The position numbers were made by a program, and so were the translations under genes. The notes beneath the pieces were generated by a model that was not told the DNA's origin, ran no database searches, and saw only the letters and a list, made by a program, of their open reading frames with translations. A stretch of 64,000 bases of DNA from Acidobacteriota bacterium (lineage in GTDB: Bacteria; Acidobacteriota; UBA6911), in the NCBI GenBank assembly GCA_012729555.1, contig JAAYCX010000008.1, forward strand, positions 1 through 64,000. The letters are read 5' to 3'. This document shows positions 1 through 8,498 of this stretch, piece after piece. How positions within the stretch are numbered: the stretch's first letter is position 1; each line of letters starts with the position of its first letter.

Positions 1-140
1 AAAATGTGTTCCGAAAAGTACAGGCTGTGTGGTAGATTGAGTCATCAAAAAGCCTCTTTTGTGGTATGCAACTTGATTGGTCTCAAGTAGTTATACGCAC
101 GAAGGGGCTTTTTGTTTTATCTCTTCACGAATAATTTGGG
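1..140. other. Non-coding left edge with imperfect inverted repeat
   Basis: No gene is seen. Two arms, AAAAAGCCTCTTTTGTG near 47-63 and GCACGAAGGGGCTTTTT near 97-113, are imperfectly complementary across about 35 bases. On the minus strand they follow the stop of the TIGR03435-type gene, so they may act as a weak terminator. An insertion-sequence end cut by the window edge is an alternative. Confidence 0.35.
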
Positions 141-1148
141 TTAGTCCTCGGTCGGCTCCTTCTCAATGTGATCGATGATCAGCGTCTCGGTGGGCATGTT
201 GCGCGGATCGAGCTTCAGGCCGAGCTTTTGCACCGCGCGGAACATGCCCGCGCCCGACGGGTCCGACGCGGCGACTCCGGCCAGACCGCTCCCGGGAGCG
301 GCCTGGCCGGGGACGGCTCCGCCGCCGACCAGTCCTCCCAGTTCCGGCATCATCTTCTTCGCAAGCGCCATCAGTTCCTGCAGCGGGAGCTCCAAATCAA
401 TTTTGTAGGCACCGTTTAATTCGGTTTTGTCGACGACCTGGCGGTCGGTGAACTGCGACAGCAGTTCGGCAAATTCCGGCATCTTCATTTTCGACAATTC
501 CATGCGCATCGATCCGTCCTGGCCCATGGTCATGCGCATTTTACCGGCTGCGCCGGCGTCGACAGTCATGCTGCCCTGTTCCGGTTTGATCTTTACTCCC
601 CCTTCCGGCGTGGAAAACGACATCGCTTTGTCGGCGTCTTCCCCGCCCTCCGGCGGATTGCCGGCGGCGGTCCTGGGTTCCTCCTCTGCGACTTGCTCCA
701 GCTTCGGCCCGTCTTTCTGCACGATCAGCGCATAGACCGGCTGTTCCCTGGTTTCAGCGTGAGAGGCGAGCTTGAATCGCTCCTGGAGAAGCGACTGCAG
801 CATCTCCGGGATCTGTTCTTCGTTGCTCCCCTCCGGAAGCTTGGCCTGGATCTCGAACAGTTGCGAATCCATCCACTCCGGGCCGGTGATCTGGTGGGGC
901 TTCATCTTGTACGCCATCCCGACCAGGGCCTTCAAAGAGACGAATTTGACGTCCATGCGGGCTCCGTCCATCCGCATCGCCCCGAGGTCGATCTTCCCGG
1001 TTCGGGCCTGCTCGATCAGGCTCGAAAGGGGAGGCGAGGGTTTCACCGATGCAACCTCGAACTCGAGTTTGGCCGGCGCCTGGGCAAACAGCCCCGCGGT
1101 CAGGCACACAAGAAGGCTGCACGCACACGCAATGCTGAAGATTTTCAT
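141..1148 (-). CDS. TIGR03435-family exported protein (acidobacterial)
   Basis: This 335-residue protein starts with a cleavable signal peptide (about 22 residues, ending in LFAQA). Next comes the FEVASVKPS block that opens this family of unknown function, which is strongly expanded in Acidobacteriota. The middle carries the family's M-cluster pattern (LLQERFKLASHAETREQPVY), and the C-terminus ends in LIIDHIEKEPTED. It is presumably periplasmic. AGGAG lies just upstream of the ATG. It sits 16 bases downstream of the truncated VWFA gene on the same strand, so the two may once have been co-transcribed. The role is unknown; the family call is firm. Confidence 0.88.
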   Translation of the reverse strand: MKIFSIACACSLLVCLTAGLFAQAPAKLEFEVASVKPSPPLSSLIEQARTGKIDLGAMRMDGARMDVKFVSLKALVGMAYKMKPHQITGPEWMDSQLFEIQAKLPEGSNEEQIPEMLQSLLQERFKLASHAETREQPVYALIVQKDGPKLEQVAEEEPRTAAGNPPEGGEDADKAMSFSTPEGGVKIKPEQGSMTVDAGAAGKMRMTMGQDGSMRMELSKMKMPEFAELLSQFTDRQVVDKTELNGAYKIDLELPLQELMALAKKMMPELGGLVGGGAVPGQAAPGSGLAGVAASDPSGAGMFRAVQKLGLKLDPRNMPTETLIIDHIEKEPTED

Positions 1149-1164
1149 ATGACTGCTCCTGACT

Positions 1165-2475
1165 TCAGGGGATCAGCACCACAGGCGCCTGCCAGAAGGC
1201 TGCCTTCTGCCCCGTTGGATCGGTAATCGTGACCTGGCAATTGTATTGGCCGGGCAACAGGTTTTGCAAAGAAAGACTGAATTTCAGCGGCATGGTCCGG
1301 AGGCGGTTGTCCAGCGCCTCGGTCACCATGAGCGGCGGCGTTTCGAATGCCTTCACCTGCCCGCGGTAGAAGCTGACGAAGGCGACCAGCGGCCGCGCGC
1401 TTTCGACCCCCTGCTGATAGGCCTGCAGATACACGTACATGTCGCGGCCCTTGCTGAAAACTCGGGTGACACTGGGGATCAGCTTCTGGCCTTCCTGCAC
1501 CAGCGGGTTTACGGATGCCGTCTTCCCCTTGTCTTTGGAAGCGTCATACAGGGCGTCGCGCAGATCCACCCTCTGGCTGCTCAGGACCACGGAACTGATC
1601 GGGATCCGTTTCTCTTCTTTGTTCAGGTTCGGGATCACAAAAGGCATTTCGTATGTCCCGATGCGGCCGGTCTCCGCATCCCGCGCGAGGAACTTCAGCC
1701 TGTACTTGCCCGGCAGCAGGGTGAACCCGGTGTCGTACTGGATCGGCCGCCCGGCGAGCTCCGCGGCTGTCGCGTCGCTCAGCCTGATGTCTACCTTGTC
1801 GCGGACGTTTGTCACCGTGATTCCGTATTCGTCTTTGATTTCCCCGATGAAATCGAGCCGCGTACGTTCGTGCCCGCCGCGCTTGGCCAGCACCAGCTCG
1901 CTGCCGGGGATTTTGACCACCAGCGGCACGTAATACTCGGCGCGGTTCAGCTGGAAGTAATCCAGTTCCATGGCGATCGTGAGGTCGGTGACCGGGTCTT
2001 CCAGCATCAGCGCCTCTTCCAGCTGGCGCTCCTTTTCCGCGTCGTTGAATTTCCCGAATTCCTTGCGGGCGTAATAGCCCTGCCGGTAATCCAGCTTCCC
2101 GGCCAGTTCGTTGTTCAGCGAGACCTTGATGCGCCGGAATTTGCCGTCGAGATTCTGGTTCGTGGTGTAGTAGCCGAGGATGTAATAGCTGGAGACCGCC
2201 TCCTGGGCCTGCCGGATGCCGCGCGTCAGGTCGTTGTAGTCGAGGAGCGCTTTTCCTCCGGTGTCGGCGGCGAGCGACCACATCGTGTCCTGCGAGCGCT
2301 GAAAACTCGTCATCATCCCCATGGCGATGGCGCCGGTATACATCCCCGCGCCGCCGGGAGAACTCCGGGTGGCATCGCCCAAGGGGGCCTGGGCCGTCAG
2401 CCCGCGCGCGTCGATCGGCCAGAAAGAGACCCCCGCACGGATTGCGGCGTTGATCGTCGCGCGCAGTTGCGCCTG
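1165..2475 (-). pseudogene. VWFA-related acidobacterial protein, 5' end removed by transposon
   Basis: The frame is open from about 2475 down to 1165. It reads QAQLRATINAAIRAG, then FWPIDARGL and GDATRSSPGG, a characteristic stretch of VWFA-related proteins of Acidobacteria (TIGR03436 type). Beta-rich C-terminal domains follow. The signal peptide and the first half of the von Willebrand A domain, including its metal-binding DxSxS region, are missing. Upstream of the QAQ block the sequence changes into the transposon end, and the frame meets TGA at 2518-2520. No native start remains; the TTG at 2382 is internal. Members are usually exported. This copy is very likely non-functional. Confidence 0.85.
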
Positions 2476-2476
2476 G

Positions 2477-2526
2477 TGTAATCCTCCCCGAAATTCCTGA
2501 CGATTTTCAGCGATAAATCAGTAGAG
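2477..2526 (+). repeat. Left terminal inverted repeat of the four-gene transposon
   Basis: Starts TGTAATCCTCCCCGAAATT and ends AAATCAGTAGAG. It matches the reverse complement of 9594-9642 at roughly two thirds of positions with one gap. The matches fall in blocks, as expected of transposase-binding sites. Confidence 0.7.
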
Positions 2527-2574
2527 AAAATGGCTCCTCCGAAGTGAGCAGGGCGACCTGCAAAAGGAGGGGAG

Positions 2575-4068
2575 ATGGACGAAGAGAGATGGGATAAGGA
2601 AGCCTGTGATCTCTCTGAAGGGACGGAGTCCGTCCCTTCAGAGAGATCAGTGGAGGATTGTGAGGGAGGAGGAAAACCGGAAGTAGAAGAGGGGAGCAAC
2701 CAATGGGTGGGTGATGAGGAAGAGTGCGAACCTGACCGGGGAGGGATCAGGGAATCGGACGAGGTTTCGATGCCGAGGCTTCCGCTGCAGTCATGCCCTC
2801 CCAAGAGGCGGCGACTGACGAAAAAGGAGGACCACCCGCGGGTGGTCCTGACGGGGGCGCAGCGGCTGCTCCTGCTGGACACGTGGCGGCGGAGCCAGTT
2901 GCCGGCCGGCGATTTTGCGCCGCTTGTAGGGCTGACGAAGCATTCGTTGTATGCCTGGAAGCGACGTTTTGAGGATGAAGGACCGGCGGGGCTCGCGGAC
3001 AAGCCGCGCGGCTCGCGGCGCGGGAGCCGGGTGCCGGAGGTGACGCGGCGCTCGATCCTGATGTTGAAAGAGGACAATCCCGACTGGGGCTGCCAGCGGA
3101 TCACGGATGTATTGGCGCGCGGACCGGGATTGGGCGTAAGCGCGGGGTCGGTGGCGCGGGTTCTGCACGATGCCGGGTATGAACTGGAGGAACGGCAGCC
3201 GCGCATTCATCCAGACCGGATCCGGCGCTTTGAGCGGAGCAGGGCCAACGAGTTGTGGCAGACCGACCTGTTTACGTTCGTGCTCAAGCGGCAGAACCGG
3301 CGGGTGCACCTGGTGGGGTTCATGGACGATTACAGCCGCTTCATGGTGGGTTACGGGCTGCATGCGACAGCCTCGGCGGCGCTGGTGATCGAGGTGCTGC
3401 GGGCGGCGATCGCAAATTATCAGGCACCGGCGGAGCTGTTGACGGATAATGGGACTCAATACGTGACCTGGCGGGGAAAGAGCGCGTTTGCCCGGGAGTG
3501 CGAAGCGCGCGGGATACGGCAGATCGTGGCGACGCCTCGGCGACCGCAGACGCTGGGAAAGATCGAACGGTTCTGGGGGACACTGTGGCGCGAATGCGTG
3601 GGCACGGCGGTCTTTCTGGACCTCGAGGACGCGCGGCGGCGCATCGGGCACTTCATCGATCACTACAACTTTCAGCGGCCGCATCAGGGGATCGATGGCC
3701 TGGTCCCGGCGGACCGGTTCTTTCAAGCGGCGCCGGAAGTACTGAAGGTACTGAAAGAAAGGGTGGCAGCCAACGCGCTGGCGCTGGCCCGGAACGGGAT
3801 TCCCAAGGATCCGTTCTACCTGACCGGACAGGTGGCGGGACGGAGCTTCAGCGTGCATGCGGAAGGCGAGCGGGTGATTTTGACGCGGGAGGAAGGAGAG
3901 CGTCGTGAAATCGAACTGGTGGGACCGCGGGAGAGAACGGCGGAGCCTGTGGGCATGCCGGACCCGATATGCCCGCAGGGAGTAATGCCGGGCGGTGACG
4001 GGAACGAGGAACCGCAGGCCCCGGGAGAGTCGGTGCTGGATGAGCTGACGGGAGGTCGCCATGAATGA
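2575..4068 (+). CDS. DDE transposase (DD39E, integrase core), first gene of the transposon
   Basis: This 497-residue recombinase has a winged/HTH N-terminal part (about 85-200, with LVGLTKHSLYAWKRRF as recognition-helix region). The RNase-H-like integrase core follows: catalytic D231 in WQTDLF, D291 in LTDNGTQY and E331 in GKIERFWG. FNFQRPHQGIDG-type residues after the core resemble IS481 and retroviral-type transposases. Residues 390-450 form a small beta-rich C-terminal domain. AGGAGG four bases before ATG 2575 supports this start, although residues 1-65 are acidic and low in complexity and are partly encoded by a perfect palindrome; ATG 2770 is an alternative. Its stop overlaps the next gene by 8 bases. 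Confidence 0.88.
   Translation: MDEERWDKEACDLSEGTESVPSERSVEDCEGGGKPEVEEGSNQWVGDEEECEPDRGGIRESDEVSMPRLPLQSCPPKRRRLTKKEDHPRVVLTGAQRLLLLDTWRRSQLPAGDFAPLVGLTKHSLYAWKRRFEDEGPAGLADKPRGSRRGSRVPEVTRRSILMLKEDNPDWGCQRITDVLARGPGLGVSAGSVARVLHDAGYELEERQPRIHPDRIRRFERSRANELWQTDLFTFVLKRQNRRVHLVGFMDDYSRFMVGYGLHATASAALVIEVLRAAIANYQAPAELLTDNGTQYVTWRGKSAFARECEARGIRQIVATPRRPQTLGKIERFWGTLWRECVGTAVFLDLEDARRRIGHFIDHYNFQRPHQGIDGLVPADRFFQAAPEVLKVLKERVAANALALARNGIPKDPFYLTGQVAGRSFSVHAEGERVILTREEGERREIELVGPRERTAEPVGMPDPICPQGVMPGGDGNEEPQAPGESVLDELTGGRHE
2608..2648. repeat. Perfect 41-bp palindrome inside the first transposase gene
   Basis: GATCTCTCTGAAGGGACGGA, one G, then its exact reverse complement. It lies 33 bases after the start codon and in frame, so it would form a very stable mRNA hairpin. 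It may be an inserted REP-like unit or a translational control site. Confidence 0.85.
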
Positions 4069-4528
4069 AACTAGAAAAAAGAAAGGCGTGGGTCCGCGGT
4101 TGGACGGGGGAAGCGCCCTTGCCCGGCGATGGGCGGCGGCGATTCTCGAGGTGCTTGCGGGGGAATGGACCCCGGGGGATGGAGCTGCGGCGCTCGGAGT
4201 CACGTTGCCGCGTTATTACGCGCTGGAGACGCGGGCCATGAACGGGCTGGTGGCGGCCTGTGAACCGCGGACCGGAAGGCGCGGGGTTCGGGCCGAGAAG
4301 GAAGTGCTGGAACTGAAAAAGCAGGTCACGCGCCTCGAGCGGGAGTGCGCGCGCAAGCAGGCGCTGCTGCGCGCTTCGCAGCGCACGGCCGGCATCCAGG
4401 TTCCTGTGGCGAAAGCCAGAAAGAAAAGAAAACGGCGGCCCGTAGTCCGGGCGCTGAAGATGGCGGAGGCGCTGCGCAAAACGGAAGCGGCGGAGCCCCA
4501 GGAGAGTACGGCTGTAAACCAGTCATAG
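4061..4528 (+). CDS. Small HTH/coiled-coil transposon protein A
   Basis: This 155-residue basic protein has a helix-turn-helix-like segment at about 25-62 (ILEVLAG, GDGAAALGVTLPRYYALE), the motif AMNGLVAACEP, a heptad-rich coiled coil at about 78-110 and a lysine/arginine-rich stretch (KARKKRKRRP). GGAGG precedes the ATG, which lies inside the end of the transposase gene. The layout copies that of the next gene: LAG, ALG, RxM-G-VA and EP-GR positions align, so the two are paralogues. By analogy with IS3-type OrfA proteins it may bind transposon ends, but no function is known to me. Confidence 0.75.
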   Translation: MNETRKKKGVGPRLDGGSALARRWAAAILEVLAGEWTPGDGAAALGVTLPRYYALETRAMNGLVAACEPRTGRRGVRAEKEVLELKKQVTRLERECARKQALLRASQRTAGIQVPVAKARKKRKRRPVVRALKMAEALRKTEAAEPQESTAVNQS

Positions 4529-4544
4529 TCATGGAGGAGGGGCC

Positions 4545-5039
4545 ATGAGAGGAAGACCTCCATCGGGAATCGATCTTGTCGGTGAAGTGGAAGGATCGGG
4601 ACAGGCGCGTCGGCGGCTGAAGGTCATGCTGGAAACGCTTGCGGGGTCGAAGAAGATCTCCGAGGCCTGCGAAGAGCTGGGGATAGGAGAGGCTCAGTTT
4701 CACAAACTGCGGCACCGGATGATGGCGGGTGCGGTGGCGAGTCTGGAACCATCGCCCGCGGGGAGACCTGCGGCGGACAGAGGCGAGAGAGATGAGCGGC
4801 TTGCGGAGGTGCAGGAAGAGAACCGGCAGCTTCGGATCGAGCTCCGTGCGTCTCAGATCCGGGAGGAGATAGCGTTGTTGATGCCGCACCTGGTGAAGGT
4901 CCCGGAGGCGCCTAAAAAAAACAGGACAAGCAAGAGCCATCCGACGGCGGGAGCGGCGGCACGCAAGGTTGATCGGGAGGATCTGCGCGGTGAAAACCGA
5001 AGTGCGGATTCCGGCGAAGTTGGCCACCCATTCCGGTGA
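4545..5039 (+). CDS. Small HTH/coiled-coil transposon protein B, last 12 residues from IS21
   Basis: The frame gives 164 residues: HTH-like 18-55 (LETLAGSKKISEACEELGIG), the motif MMAGAVASLEP shared with protein A, then a coiled coil at about 82-108. The last residues (SADSGEVGHPFR) are read from the terminal repeat of IS21. Removing IS21 and one CCGAAG copy gives an ending of GENRRD followed by TGA, a 154-residue protein. The coding body is therefore intact and only the tail is changed. GGAGG lies upstream of ATG 4545. Paralogy with protein A suggests the two may act as a heterodimer. Confidence 0.75.
   Translation: MRGRPPSGIDLVGEVEGSGQARRRLKVMLETLAGSKKISEACEELGIGEAQFHKLRHRMMAGAVASLEPSPAGRPAADRGERDERLAEVQEENRQLRIELRASQIREEIALLMPHLVKVPEAPKKNRTSKSHPTAGAAARKVDREDLRGENRSADSGEVGHPFR
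4997..5002. repeat. Left target-site duplication of IS21 (CCGAAG)
   Basis: CCGAAG directly outside the left IS21 end, repeated at 8493-8498. Six bases lies within the 4-8 bp usual for this family. Confidence 0.9.
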
Positions 5040-5110
5040 TGTTGGCCACCCCCCGGAGCGAAGCGACGCTGGGTTGTTTTAATATTCACCTACATGGCCA
5101 ACTTCCGTCA
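5003..5110. repeat. IS21 left end: multiple ATTCCGG/GTTGGCC units
   Basis: Outward-oriented units occur at about 5007-5024 and 5029-5048 (the second with CCCCGG in place of ATTCCGG). A lone reversed unit, ATGGCCAACTTCCG, lies at about 5094-5107. Confidence 0.8.
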
Positions 5111-5160
5111 ATCAAAACCCAGGCGGCACGGGCAACATCATTCCCTTTCTTCATAAAAGG

Positions 5161-5195
5161 CCTGCAACATAGTAGAACATCTACTATGTTGCAGG
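5161..5195 (-). terminator. Hairpin terminator after the IS21 operon
   Basis: CCTGCAACATAGTAGA, loop ACA, then its exact reverse complement: a 16-bp stem beginning 22 bases past the stop of the third gene. On the minus strand CCTTTTATG follows, a short T-run, so it probably ends istA-istB-orf3 transcription or protects the element from outside reads. Confidence 0.65.
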
Positions 5196-5216
5196 GCATC
5201 CCCGGTTCGGGATTTC

Positions 5217-5945
5217 TCAAGACAACTCCATGCCAGAAACGCCGGCATCTTCTTTTGGTTTCGAAGAGGACTGATTGCGTTGATGCTTCCACTCGTTTTC
5301 CATGCGCATGAGCCGGTAGCGCAGGTAGGCGCAATATTCCGAATCGGGCTTCATCGTCTGGACTTCTTCAAGAACCGGCGCGAAGTACTTCAGGCTGACG
5401 ATCATGGTGCGTGTTTCGTTATTGCGCCAGGAAACGTATTTACGGACGCATCCGATCAGAATCGCCCACTCAATACATTCGAGGCCTATCCCACGATCAA
5501 ACCAATCGCGCGCAAGAATCTCGTCTGCCGCGGAAGCCGTCGGTTTAACGCAGGCGCGATCCTGCAGCATCTTTCTGATTTTCGACATAAACTCGGCAAA
5601 ATCGTTGGTCGCCGCCTCCTGTGTATGTCTTTGATAAGGCCAAAAGTCTTCCTCAACTTCAATCGCCCCGTTGCCCAGAGGGCTTTTGCCAAAACGGAAC
5701 CGGCAGATACCGGCCGTTTGCATCTCACGAAGATAGAGCCGCACGGTGTGCTGTGCTCTATTGACGCTTTTTGCCAGTTGCGTGAGGCTACCTTCAAGCA
5801 CTCCGGTGTCTCGTCGCGCGTTCAGGCAGAGGTAAATAAAGAGCCGGAAGGCTCCATCGCTGAGCAGATCCAGTGCCTTCTGCACTTCGGCTCCGGCCGC
5901 AAACCAACCTCGAGGATTCTTCAGGATAAGAGTCTCAGAGCTCAT
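5217..5945 (-). CDS. IS21 accessory protein with N-terminal winged HTH
   Basis: This 242-residue protein begins at an ATG overlapping the istB stop (ATGA) with AAGGAGG just upstream. Residues 25-75 (LLSDGAFRLFIYLCLNAR, then TQLAKSVNRAQHTVRLYLRE) form a winged HTH resembling replication-initiator or HTH_36-type domains. The rest is alpha-helical with conserved aromatic residues (EFMSKIRKML, YVSWRNNETRT). Standard IS21 elements have only istA and istB, so the role is unknown. DNA binding, regulation of transposition or target choice are possible. The coupling to istB makes it a genuine part of the element. Confidence 0.75.
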   Translation of the reverse strand: MSSETLILKNPRGWFAAGAEVQKALDLLSDGAFRLFIYLCLNARRDTGVLEGSLTQLAKSVNRAQHTVRLYLREMQTAGICRFRFGKSPLGNGAIEVEEDFWPYQRHTQEAATNDFAEFMSKIRKMLQDRACVKPTASAADEILARDWFDRGIGLECIEWAILIGCVRKYVSWRNNETRTMIVSLKYFAPVLEEVQTMKPDSEYCAYLRYRLMRMENEWKHQRNQSSSKPKEDAGVSGMELS

Positions 5946-6697
5946 ACACCCTCCTTCCCAGAAGCCTGCAGGGCCTTCTTGACCGGCCGCATGGTATCGC
6001 CGGAGAGCGTAAGTCTGTAACTGTTGGAAAGGATCCGCTCCATGACCGCATCCGCCAGCGTGGGGCTGCCAATCAGGTTATGCCAGTTCTCCACCGGAAA
6101 CTGGCTGGTCAGCACGGTAGAGCGGGACCCACCCCGATCATCCATGACCTCCAGGAAGTGGCGTCGTTCCATTTCACTCAGCGGCGTAAGACCCCAGTCA
6201 TCCAGGCCCAGAACATCGATTCGCGCCAACTTGGACAGAAGACGATCAAAGCTGCCATCAGCATAGCCGATGGCCAGCTGCCGGAAAAACTTGGGAGCCG
6301 AAGCATAATAGGCCGTGTACCCTTTGCGACAGGCCTGCTCCAGCAGCGCACAACACAGGTAGGTCTTGCCGAGACCGGAGGCGCCGCTAATGGTGATGTT
6401 GTGATGCTGCTTCACCCAATCGCACGAGGCCAGGCTGCGCATCAGCGACTTATCCAGCTGTCGCTGATGCCGGTAATTGATATCTTCCATGCATGCCGGC
6501 ATCTTCAGCCGGGCCTTGCGGAGCCGCGAAGCCACGGCACGGTTTTCGCGCCAGAGCCACTGCGCGTCCACCAGCACGGCGAGGCGGTCTTCAAAGCTGA
6601 GTGAAGATGCTTCGGGATTCCGGATCTGCTCCTCAAGCGCTTGCGCCAGGCCGTGCAGTTTCAAACTGTAGAGCTTTTCGAATGTTTGTTCTCGCAT
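5942..6697 (-). CDS. istB: IstB-like AAA+ ATPase helper of transposition
   Basis: This 251-residue DnaC/IstB-type ATPase helps the IstA transposase choose and bind target DNA. The Walker A motif GASGLGKT is at about 105-112, Walker B is in VLGLDDWGL near 170, and the sensor-like TSQFPVENWH segment follows. Length fits the family. Its ATG overlaps the istA stop by one base (TGATG), which indicates translational coupling. It seems intact. Confidence 0.95.
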   Translation of the reverse strand: MREQTFEKLYSLKLHGLAQALEEQIRNPEASSLSFEDRLAVLVDAQWLWRENRAVASRLRKARLKMPACMEDINYRHQRQLDKSLMRSLASCDWVKQHHNITISGASGLGKTYLCCALLEQACRKGYTAYYASAPKFFRQLAIGYADGSFDRLLSKLARIDVLGLDDWGLTPLSEMERRHFLEVMDDRGGSRSTVLTSQFPVENWHNLIGSPTLADAVMERILSNSYRLTLSGDTMRPVKKALQASGKEGV

Positions 6698-8262
6698 CAG
6701 GCTTCAACCTCCTTCCCGTAGTAGGTCGCGCCGCGGACATTGGCGTGGGTCTCCTGATGGGCTGGGGGAATGTCGGGCTCTTCCAGCGGTTGGCGATCAA
6801 ACCCGGTTGCGAGCATGGATTTTATGCTGCGGTAGGAACAAGCGTTCATGGCAACGGCACGGTGACAGGCAGCTTCGAGGCGCTCGTTCGTGTAGCGGCT
6901 GCCGAGGCGAAGCACTCCCAGGCAGGATCTATAACCGAGTTCGGGATGTCTCCGGGATTGAAGGATACGTTCGATCAGGACTGCGGTCGACGGTCCGACG
7001 GCCCGCCCCTTTTCCACAAAGCGCTCCATCGTCCACTCCAGGTCCTGATGCTTCGGAGGACGGTGTTCGGCCAAGGTGCTGTGCTTTCCGACAACATTGC
7101 TGCGAACATGTGTAGCGATGCGACGTCCTTTACGGACAATCTCAATGCTGGTCTCCAGGATGCGGGCTTCGAGCTCTTCGCGAACATATTGGTAAGGAAC
7201 GCTGTAATAGTGACCATCGATATCGACGTGATAGTCCATGTTTACTCGGACGTTCTTATATCGGACAAAGCGGAACGGTTCCGGCGGCAGGGGCTTGAGC
7301 ATCGGCTTTTCGAGCGTCTCAAACAGCTTGGCGCGCGTGGTGTCCAGTTTGCGAAACCTGCGGTTGTTCAGGCGGACGAGCAACTCGCGGATGGCCGCAT
7401 TCAGCTCGCTGAGGGAAAAGAACGTGTGGTGACGCAGCGCCGCCAGGATCCATCGCTCCACAATCAGAACCCCCGCTTCCACTTTCGCCTTGTCCCGTGG
7501 TTTGCGAACCCGGGCCGGAATGACCACGGTGCCATAATGAGCCGCCCAGTCGGCATAGGTGGGATTAAGCTCGGGATCGTAGTAGCAGGCATCCTTGATG
7601 CCCGTTTTCCAGTTGTCGGGAACGGTGATGGTCGCTACACCCCCGTAAAACTCCGCGGTGCGGGTATGCGAACCGATCCAGGAGAACAGATCGCGCTTCC
7701 AGGTTGCCTCGGCGTACGTATAGTTGCTGGCGCCCAGCACAGAAACGAAGATGGAGGCGTTCCGAATCTGGCCGGTATCCTGATCGACAATAGGTACGGT
7801 CGGCCCGGCATGGTCCACGAACATCTTTTCGCCGGCGTGGTGCTCCTGGCGCAGGACAACATCGATCTTGCGGGCCCAGCGCCGGTAAAGCTCACAAAAC
7901 TGGCTGTACTGATAACCGTCAGGATGCGCTTGTTTGTATTCGTCCCAAAGCAACTGCAGGGTCACATGCTTGTGGCGGCGGAGCTCCTCGTGCATCCAGG
8001 CAAAATCCGGAGTGACCGATTTTGGGGGGGCCACTTTAACGATCCCGGGCGGAAACAGGAGCTTTTCCAGTGCCTCGTCGTCCAGGTCGGGGACCAGGGG
8101 CCACGCGTTCAATCCGGCCTGGCTTGCCCTGTAAACGTAATTGGCGACACTACTTCGGGGAATGGAACAGCTGCGGGCGATCGCCCGGTCTTTTAAACCC
8201 AAACCGAACTTTAAACGTAAGACTTCTCGTATCTTGCGCATGGACAATCTCCGTGCTGGCAT
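6697..8262 (-). CDS. istA: IstA-like IS21 transposase
   Basis: This 521-residue DDE transposase has an N-terminal HTH (LGLKDRAIARSCSIPRSSVANY), the integrase core with FVDHAGPTVP (first Asp), the second Asp region around VPDNWKTGIKDACYYDPELN and the acidic E in RDKAKVE, then a C-terminal basic domain. It cuts and joins the IS21 ends together with IstB. No frameshift is visible. The region upstream of the start to 8492 carries the terminal repeat array, so transcription probably begins within or near the array. Confidence 0.95.
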   Translation of the reverse strand: MPARRLSMRKIREVLRLKFGLGLKDRAIARSCSIPRSSVANYVYRASQAGLNAWPLVPDLDDEALEKLLFPPGIVKVAPPKSVTPDFAWMHEELRRHKHVTLQLLWDEYKQAHPDGYQYSQFCELYRRWARKIDVVLRQEHHAGEKMFVDHAGPTVPIVDQDTGQIRNASIFVSVLGASNYTYAEATWKRDLFSWIGSHTRTAEFYGGVATITVPDNWKTGIKDACYYDPELNPTYADWAAHYGTVVIPARVRKPRDKAKVEAGVLIVERWILAALRHHTFFSLSELNAAIRELLVRLNNRRFRKLDTTRAKLFETLEKPMLKPLPPEPFRFVRYKNVRVNMDYHVDIDGHYYSVPYQYVREELEARILETSIEIVRKGRRIATHVRSNVVGKHSTLAEHRPPKHQDLEWTMERFVEKGRAVGPSTAVLIERILQSRRHPELGYRSCLGVLRLGSRYTNERLEAACHRAVAMNACSYRSIKSMLATGFDRQPLEEPDIPPAHQETHANVRGATYYGKEVEA

Positions 8263-8329
8263 CGGATTCTTCCTCCTTTGGGAAGTACCCTACCAGCGGT
8301 TGTCCAGCGCCGCTTACGCTTTTCAAAGC

Positions 8330-8492
8330 ATTCCGGGATGTTGGCCGTCTATTCCGGTGCGATGTTGGCCATCCATTCCGGAGTGACCTCCAAAATGGCC
8401 AACTTCCCACCGGAATGGGTGGCCAACTTCAGCGCGGAATCAGTGGCCAACTTGACTCCGGAATCGACGGCCAACATGGTCCGGAATACGCA
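8330..8492. repeat. IS21 right end: terminal-repeat array in both orientations
   Basis: Reading from the outer end inward on the minus strand, about four ATTCCGG-N5-GTTGGCC units occur between 8492 and about 8395, some degenerate (GATTCCGCG at one). Further inward two to three units run in the opposite direction at 8330-8382 (ATTCCGGGATGTTGGCC and relatives). The result is a head-to-head array around 8385-8395. Confidence 0.8.
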
Positions 8493-8498
8493 CCGAAG
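8493..8498. repeat. Right target-site duplication of IS21 (CCGAAG)
   Basis: Second copy of the six-base duplication also present at 4997-5002. Confidence 0.9.

Larger units (their letters stand above)
5003..8492 (-). mobile_element. Complete IS21-family element (3.49 kb, three genes)
   Basis: Ends are TGCGGATTCCGG on the left and, reverse-complemented, TGCGTATTCCGG on the right, flanked by CCGAAG duplications. It carries istA, istB and a third downstream gene on the minus strand with 1-4 base overlaps, followed by a hairpin. Both ends carry multiple copies of an ATTCCGG-GTTGGCC unit, typical of IS21-family ends with several transposase-binding sites. All three frames are open, so the element may still be active, and the intact target duplication suggests a fairly recent insertion. 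Confidence 0.92.
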
